Origin: Omphalotus guepiniiformis
Taxonomy: Eukaryota > Basidiomycota > Agaricomycetes > Agaricales > Omphalotaceae
Assembly: GCA_028554645.1 (NCBI GenBank)
Contig: JAQOOI010000050.1
Span: forward strand, 124,001 to 188,000
DNA length: 64,000 bases
Direction of reading: 5' to 3'
Made by a program: the position numbers and the translations under genes. This document shows, piece after piece, positions 57,404 through 64,000 of the stretch. A model generated the notes under the pieces. That model was not told the DNA's origin, made no database searches, and saw only the letters and a list, made by a program, of their open reading frames with translations. Numbering within the stretch: position 1 is the first letter of the stretch; each line of letters starts with the position of its first letter.

Positions 57404-58740
57404 ATGGAAATGGCTGATGTCAGCAATTGGGCTGATCTAGTTTCCAATGAAGTAGACATGGAAGCTATTGGTTTTGGTCAACTAGAACTAAGTGCTCAAG
57501 TTACTTGCTTGTTCCGCAATGCCCATGAAACTACTACTACTGTGGTAAAGACCTATATTAATCAACATATCAGTGGGGTCACAGGCTGGATGAATGGTGC
57601 CTTTGAAACCTCATACAATAGTATTGAAGGCTTAAAAACAGAAGTTAGAAGCCTTAGGCAAATTGTGGAAACACAAGCAGAACTCCTTAGAGCATACAAG
57701 GCTCAACTTGACAGACTCCCAGCAGATGCAGGTGCAGGTCCCTTCAGAGGGCCAAAGGTGCCTAAACCACCAACTTTTTCAGGGACAGATAATAAGATGA
57801 CCTTGGAAGATTGGTTAAACCAGGGCGCATTGTACTGTTCGTCTTTGGGAATTGTTACCGATCACCAGAAGATTGTTTGTGCTCTTACATGCTTACGGTC
57901 TCCTGCGACCACATACATGAAAAAGTACTATGGCAATAACAGACATGGTGAAGACCTTGGTTCCTGGGAAAATTTTGTTGAAGAGCTTAATGCTATCTAT
58001 GGGCGCAGAGATGATAAAGAAGGTGCAAAGGAAGAACTCACGCAATTCTGGTCAAACAAAAACTTAGCAGGCAAGGACTTTATTAAATACGCTGAACAAT
58101 ATTGCACATTGGCGCGCATTGTCAATTATCAAGATTCACTTCATGTTGATAAACTACGCGGTGTCATCCCACAAGAGTTGAGAAATTTACTTGTTATACT
58201 AGAAGTCTCTGGAAAAATTCCTGAGAAGTGGGAAGAATACTTGGAGTTGCTCTTGACAGCGTATAAAGCCCTGCACCCTGCGAAGACCAAGAGTTCAATC
58301 TTTGGGAATGGCAGCAGCAAAAAAGGCAGTGGCAATGATAATCCTGATTCAGATGCAATGGAGATAGACACAGCGAAAAAAAGTAAGGGTAAAGCTCCAG
58401 GGCAGGCCAGATATGCGCCGGAAAGGGCTACAAGTCAAAGGCAAAGTCCCACAACACTGTGGACTGCTATGACAAACCTGGCAATGCGGGAAAAAGGCCA
58501 ACACCTATAAACTCTGTGTCATCTACCTCGACTCCTGGACCAAGTGACAAAGGGAAACAACCTATGCAAGGAGGCAAGAAGTTTTTCAAAGCGCACCTCT
58601 TGGAACTACTCAATAAGGATGATGATGATGGTGCAGTAACCCCAGCTGGAACTGTCAACATCAATACTGCGAGTGTCAAGCAAAGAACCGTAACCCAGTC
58701 TGCTGAAACAGGGACAACTGTACAAGTCAATGAAGTGTAG
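57404..58740 (+). pseudogene. gag: Gyp4 gag with frameshift before the zinc knuckle
   Basis: ATG 57404, MEMADVSNWADLVSNE.., 368 codons in the first frame. Retrotransposon gag core: KPPTFSGTDNKMTLEDWLNQ (about residues 121-141), FVEELNAIYGRRDDKEGAKEEL and FIKYAEQYCTLARIV, as in chromoviruses of the marY1/MAGGY group. Around 58430 the frame shifts; the nucleocapsid end continues in the other frame (SKAKSHNTVDCYDKPGN, with only part of the CCHC knuckle left) to TAG at 58738-58740. Confidence 0.85.
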
Positions 58741-61700
58741 GCAGGGCCTTCAGAACTGACAGGTCAAGATAAGAAGGTAAAGCGGCAATTTGACTTGGAT
58801 TTTCCCATGGAACTGTAACCGTCTGCGATTTACAGTCTGGGAAAGGTATACCTAATATTGAAACTAAGCATGACTTAGTAGAAGTAGCACTGGAATCTTG
58901 TGTAAATAGTATTGCTCGCAACAAGAAATTATGTTTTAAACTTCCAGTGACACTTTGGGTATATGGAAAGAAAGTGCAGACCGAGGCTCTTGTTGACTTT
59001 GGGGCCACAACAAATTTCATCGACAAAACTTTTGTTGAAAATAATCACCTGGTAACACAAAAATTGGCAACTCCATATGATGTGCATAATGCGGATGGAA
59101 CTCTCAATGTTGCAGGACAAATAAGAGAATATGTCTGTGCCTATATAGAAATTGGCACACACAAGACAGCCCATTATCTGTTTGTCACTCAATTAGGAGA
59201 CAAAGACATGATGATTGGGTACTCTTACTTGTTCAAACATAATCCAGAAATTGACTGGCAGTCAGGGAAATGGGAGTTCACCAGGTGCCCAGAGACATGT
59301 GCCACTAAGGCCCGTAAAACATGAGTTATTGAAGCAGGTGCCGATGAGCTTCAACTCAAGGCGGATTTGCCATGGGAATCTTCGCTGGACAATTTAAGAG
59401 AAGAAGACATGGACAATCCATATATTAACTGGGTCAATATTGAGGACCCGCAGGACCGTGAACAAGTAGCAACTCTCGCCAACATGTTTGATGAAAAGGA
59501 CATGTATGAGGAACTCAATGATTCAGATGAGGATACCAATAATTGGAAACCTTTAGTACCACCATATTTACATGAGTATGATGACATCTTTTCAAAGAGA
59601 AAATCAAAGCGTATGCCGGAACGGAAACCATATGATCACCCAATTGACTTTGTGGAAGATGCATCCCTTCCCAAACCGGCTAAACTATACCCGCTATCTC
59701 CAAAAGAGTGAAATTCTTTGGATGAGTGAATTGATGAAGAACTCCATAAAGGCTATGTTAGACCTTCAAAGAGTCCTGTTGCAGCACCTTTCTTCTTTGT
59801 GAGAAAACATGATGGATCCCTTAGGCCTTATATGGATTATCGTAAACTCAATGATATTACAATCAAAAATTGCTATCCTATTCCTCGAATCTCTGATCTG
59901 ATTGATGCACTTAGTCAGGCATCTATCTTCACAAAAATTGATCTGTGATGGGGATACAATAATGTCCGCATTTGCAAAGGAGATGAATGGAAAACAGTGT
60001 TTATTACAAAACAAGGTTTATTTGAAGCGACAGTAATGTATTTTGGGTTCTCCAACGCACCAGCTACTTTTCAAGCCATGATGAATGATATTCTGGGTGA
60101 CCTTATACGACAAGGAAAGTGTTACGAATACTTTCTTTTTTCATCTTATCTCATTGTTAGTACATATAGACACTTTTATTATCAGTAGATAGCATCTTAA
60201 ATTATAGATCTAGGGTCATATTAAATACACACATAGGTAGCATGATGATCGAGATCAAGCATGTAGACCTCAAGGCGATCATGATCGTTAATGAAACACT
60301 TGAGGCGATCGAACTCATGGTAGACACACGGTGGATTAGTCAAGGGTTATAGCCCAGGGTTTAGGGTTTTATTCATGTATATAACAAGTCCGTTTAGGTA
60401 GATATTTCTTTAGCTTCGATCTTGTCAATAACTCCTCGAGTTTAGACTTGTACTTAGCATACTCCTTTGTATTGCTTCTCTTCTCAATTCTATTCTCTGT
60501 TTTTCTCTTACTCGTGTGAAACTAAGATCTTTGTGTTTGGTTATTTGAGTTTGATAACTCAAGTCGCTGACAGAAAGGTCATGGTGTACTTGGATGATAT
60601 TCTTATTTTTGGAAATGACCTAAAGGAACATTGAAGAATTGTTCAAGAAGTGCTGAAAAGGCTTCGAGACAATGATCTTTATGCAAAAGCAGAAAAGTGC
60701 TTCTTTGAGAAAGATAGTATTGAGTACCTTGGTATGATTATCTCAAAGGGACATGTTGCAATGGATGCAAAGAAGGTGGCTGGTGTTTTAGAGTGGCCAG
60801 TACCTACCAAGGTTAAGCATGTTCAAGCATTCTTAGGCTTTGCGAATTTTTATCGCAGGTTTATTATGGACTTTGCCAAGATTGCTAAACCACTCACTGC
60901 TCTCACCAAGAAGGATCAACCCTGGGCTTGGGAAGAGGAACAGCAACAAGCTTTCAAGGCGCTAAAAAAGGCTTTTACCTCTGCCTCAATTCTATGTATT
61001 CCTGATGAAACCAATCCATTCCGACCATTTCACAGATGCTAGTGATTTTGCAGTCAGAGCAGTCTTGTCACAACTGGACCCAAATGATAATTTGTGGCAT
61101 CCAGTAGCCTTCTATTCCAAGTCGCTTGGTGCGCATGAGTGTAACTATGAAATCTACGACAAGGAACTACTTGCTAGTATTAGAGCATTAGAAGAATATT
61201 GACATTACTTGGAAGGACATCCAGAGAAATTTGAGATATGGTAAGATCATCAGAACCTGACTTATTTTAAATCAGCTCAGAAGTCAACTCGGAGACAGCA
61301 CGATAGGCTTTGTACCTCACGCGATTCAACTATTTCCTATACCATAAACCCAGTAAAACAATGCAAGCTGAAGACCCTCTGTTTAGGAGACCAGATCATG
61401 AGGAAAGGGTAAACTTCAATAATAGAGATCAAATTTTGCTTAAGCCTGAAGTTTTCGCCATTCAAGCTATCGAGGCTACTCATGCATCACTTATCAATGA
61501 CACAAAAATCCTAAGAGAGGTCAAAGCTGCCCTACTATCAGATGAAATCACCAAAAACTACAAATCCCTTTTAGACTCAGGACCACGAGAATTTAAGAAA
61601 TCACTGCAGAAATGGAATTATGAAAATGGACTTCTACTCTATCGAGGCAAGGTCTATATTCCAAAAAGCACAGATGAGCATCTTCAACAGCAAATAGTGC

Positions 61701-62974
61701 AGATGCACCACGATCTACCATCAGCTGGACATCCAGGCAGGTGGAAAACCTATGAACTTGTTTCAAGGAACTATTGATGGCCTAGCATGTCAGTCTTTGT
61801 AGAAAACTATGTGGCAGGCTGTGATATGTGTCAGCAGATGAAAAATTGCCCACAACAGCCTTATAGACCCTTACAACTCAACAAGGTGCCTAACGGGCCT
61901 TGGGAAATCATATCTATTGACCTGATTATTCAGTTACCAGAATCAGATGGCTACAATGCAATATGCGTGGTGGTTGACTGGCTAACTAAACGGGCTCACT
62001 TCTTCCCTATAACTAATAAATTCTCTGCAAAGGACCTGACACATTTACTCTATACCAGGATTTATCCATTACATGGTCTACCTTTACAGATTATTTCTGA
62101 TTGAGGAGTTCAGTTCGCAGCTAAGCTTTTCCAAGAATGGTGCAAACTACTTGGAATAGAGTCAACAATGTTGACTGCTTATCATCCTCAAACAGATGGG
62201 CAAACAGAACGTGTCAATCAGATTCTGGAACAATATCTTCATTGCTATATTGATTATAACCTGGAGGACTGGGCAAGACTACTTGCCACTGCAGAGTTTG
62301 CATATAACAACCAGGTGCATGAGGGTATAAAGGAGAGTCCCTTCTTCTTAGACTATGGTCGTCATCCAAGAGCTGGTTCAATGCTCACAAGAGACACTCA
62401 AGAAGTTGATCTCAATGAAATTATGCAAAGAAGGCATGAAGCACAGGAGCAGGCGAAAGCGGCTCTTGTCCTAGCAGCAGAGCGCATGAAATGGTACTAT
62501 GACAAAGCTGTACAACATGTTCCCTTTAAAGTTGGAGACAAAGTACTGCTAAATCTCACAAATTACCAGACTACAGAACGGGCACTTTAACCACAATATG
62601 AAGGTTCTTTTGAAATTGTCGAAAAGCTCTCTGAAGTAACCTTTAGATTAGCTCTACCACCAAAGTTCAGAGCTATACACCCAGTCTTTCATGCTAGCAA
62701 GTTAGCCACCTACTGTGAACCAACCATCGCTGGTCAGAAGCAACCTACCCCTCATCCTGTTACTATTAGAGGAGAAGAGGAGTGGGAAGTGGACAAAATT
62801 CTACAACACCGTGTTCGTGGAAAATCAACCCAATATCTGGTATGATGGAAAGGTTTTGGACGTGAATGTGACAGCTGGGAGCTAGAGAAGAACTTGAAGA
62901 ATACTCAGGAGAAGATTCAGGAGTACAAGAGACTTGGATTTCAGGCTGCACATACTGTTGAGTTAACTGACTAA
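58741..62974 (+). pseudogene. pol: Gyp4 pol: protease, RT, RNase H, integrase, chromodomain; decayed
   Basis: Protease (58947-59324) with LVDFGATTNFI, where the usual DSG has become DFG. RT from about 59640 ([38 protein letters not shown]), split at 60119 by a solo LTR, resuming with VYLDDILIFG (YLDD). RNase H ([19 protein letters not shown]). Integrase zinc region (HHDLPSAGHPG..CDMCQQ), core (ISIDLI, SD, TERVNQ) and GPY-like end; chromodomain at about 62775-62940 (EEEWEVDKILQHR, WKGFGRECDSWE). In-frame stops occur near 59709, 59729, 59946, 60633, 61200, 61785, 62102, 62588 and 62848; most are TGA where arginine is expected. Ends with TAA 62972-62974. Confidence 0.88.
60120..60572 (+). mobile_element. 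453-bp solo LTR in Gyp4 RT
   Basis: Starts TGTTACGAATAC and ends AGTCGCTGACA, flanked by GAAAG at 60115-60119 and 60573-60577. RT reading resumes exactly after it (KVMVYLDD). Contains TATATAAC near 60378 and several CGATC words. Unrelated to the LTR1-LTR5 set. Orientation taken from the TATA word. Confidence 0.88.
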
Positions 62975-63001
62975 ATATCTTCTCATCAGAGCTCGAACCT
63001 G

Positions 63002-63010
63002 AAGAGGGGG
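63002..63010 (+). promoter_or_regulatory. Polypurine tract of Gyp4
   Basis: AAGAGGGGG, three bases before the 3' LTR; expected primer site for plus-strand DNA synthesis. Confidence 0.75.
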
Positions 63011-63013
63011 TAA

Positions 63014-63452
63014 TGTCACAGTTTTTTCTTATTCTGTTTATTTGTGACATGTAGTGACTTTTATCATATGCCCATAAGGCTTAGATATAGATTAGATTAG
63101 ATCAGATAGGAATTAGGTATATGGGGATAGGCTATGGTCTAGACTACCTTGGCATCAGCCTTGGCAGGGCTATGTCTTGGCATCAGTCAGCGCATCAGTC
63201 AGTGTATCAGTCAGCATATGATGTCACACATGACATCATTAACATCATTGATCAGTCAGCTAGGTATCAAGGGTCTTAGAAGGTATCTGGGGTCCTGATG
63301 CCCAAATATATAAGTAGACAGGTCTAAGCTCTTAAAGCTCAGACTCAAGATAAATCTTATTGTCTTTGACAAGCAATCCTCTTCTCTCACACTAAGCTCA
63401 ACTCTTTCCCCAATCTTTGCAACAAGTAGCAGGTGAGTAAAGAATTGTGATA
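63014..63452 (+). repeat. 3' LTR of Gyp4
   Basis: 439 bp, TGTCACAG..TTGTGATA, followed by the target duplication AAGGG (63453-63457). Lacks the 24-bp segment present in the 5' LTR; otherwise differs by scattered, mostly transitional substitutions. Confidence 0.93.
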
Positions 63453-63727
63453 AAGGGCAATAACGTTGTCCTCAAACTTCTTGAAGAGTTCATTGTCGGC
63501 AGCCATAGTAGCCATGTCAAGGGGTTTAACCTTAAACTCAATACATTATTGAAGGCCAGACATATATTAGGGGTGAAATAACATACCAAGAAGTCACAAA
63601 GTGTCTTAGTAAATTGGAACATCTCTCCATCAGGAACATTACAAGCACAAGCACAATCAAAGGTGCCACGGCAAAGTTTCAGCAAGGCAAGCCAGTCTTC
63701 CTTGATGAAAGTGGGAGTGGGTGCCAT
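63453..63727 (-). pseudogene. AO3 of Gyp2, 5' part (exon 1 and start of exon 2)
   Basis: Exon 1 (63727-63587) reads MAPTPTFIKEDWLALL.. as in Gyp1 AO3, with the same first-intron position. Within about 12 codons three arginines of the Gyp1 copy are cysteines here (CGT to TGT), a deamination signature. The rest of the gene is at 45730-46780 beyond Gyp4. 63728-64000 matches the Gyp1 AO3 promoter region (25407-25680), with a TATAAAAG near 63817-63810. Confidence 0.85.
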
Positions 63728-64000
63728 TGAAAAAGTAAGAGCTTGTGATAACGAGTTATAGAGAGATTGAATGATGGTTTGGTGCTACTTACAAACCTTA
63801 GGTTTGTTCTTTTATACTTGGAAAATGTATTGTGCCTGGTTAAAATTTTTGAGGTTGAAAAATCATCTTGAAAATTGCTTAGGGATATAATGTTTAGCAG
63901 AGGTGCTGATTTTTTTTTAGTTTGGGAAAGAGGGTGACAATTTTGGGAAAATTTATTAATATATTTATTATCCGGTGTATATTTGTCCTTCAAATTAAAA

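Larger units (their letters stand above)
46781..63452 (+). mobile_element. Gyp4: chromovirus (marY1-like Ty3/gypsy) with nested insertions
   Basis: Two LTRs that begin TGTCACAG and end TTGTGATA, flanked by AAGGG at 46776-46780 and 63453-63457. The uninterrupted target (GCCTGAAGGGCAGTGAC) is seen in Gyp1 AO3 at 25127-25143. Inside: leader, ORF0, gag, pol with chromodomain, polypurine tract. Three insertions raise the length from roughly 7.5 kb to 16.7 kb: LTR1 copy D, LTR3 copy b (with the foldback element), and a solo LTR in RT. The two LTRs differ by a 24-bp indel and a dozen or so substitutions, so the insertion is not very recent. Confidence 0.93.

Overview
The window looks like a repeat-dense piece of a basidiomycete (probably Agaricomycetes) nuclear genome. 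The evidence is fungal: chromodomain and non-chromodomain Ty3/gypsy elements, a copia remnant, a decayed T5orf172-type gene, and genes with very short introns (about 43-65 nt, GT..AG). I see no rRNA, tRNA or CRISPR array, and almost no unique host sequence. Most of the window is transposons inserted into transposons.

Layout. 145-2007 is a non-coding element with ~540 bp inverted arms. About 2646-4620, 5067-6867 and 9152-10990 are long LTRs (1.8-2 kb) of one LTR superfamily. 7286-7723 is a spliced T5orf172-like pseudogene. 7985-12790 is a broken copia element (minus strand) split by the 9152-10990 LTR. 13099-15246 is an LTR of another type (LTR2), split by a solo LTR1 (13289-14664). 15247-27993 holds element Gyp1 (plus strand) bounded by two LTR1 copies in opposite orientation; the flanks show that this segment has been inverted. 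27994-41191 holds element Gyp3 (minus strand) with an LTR2 as 5' LTR. 41194-46780 is Gyp2, a 5'-truncated relative of Gyp1, whose downstream gene is cut by a 16.7 kb chromovirus, Gyp4 (46781-63452, target duplication AAGGG) and resumes at 63453-64000. Gyp4 itself contains a solo LTR1 (47949-49327), an LTR3 (49412-56804) that carries a 5.6 kb foldback element (50167-55754), and a 453-bp solo LTR inside its reverse transcriptase.

Best candidate for a new system. Gyp1, Gyp2 and Gyp3 are Ty3-like elements with three sense ORFs (gag; a linker/protease ORF; RT-RNaseH-integrase reached by a canonical -1 slippery heptamer, AAATTTT or GGGTTTT). Each is followed, on the opposite strand and convergent with pol, by a TATA-driven gene with five introns (AO3). 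In Gyp1 this gene is fully intact (six exons, 349 aa). In the strongly divergent Gyp3 its homologue has the same number of introns in the same phases (0,0,0,0,1) at the same place. Antisense orientation explains how introns survive in an element that moves through an RNA copy. Gyp3 carries two further spliced antisense genes (AO1, AO2), and Gyp1 a partial AO1-like one.

Other points: solo LTR1 copies with 4-bp GCGG duplications; a ~20-bp block conserved in otherwise divergent LTRs; a probable self-priming mechanism in Gyp4; an unknown ORF before gag in Gyp4; a decamer satellite inside a giant palindrome; and many CGA-to-TGA nonsense changes pointing to CpG deamination. All calls rest on reading the sequence; no database search was run.
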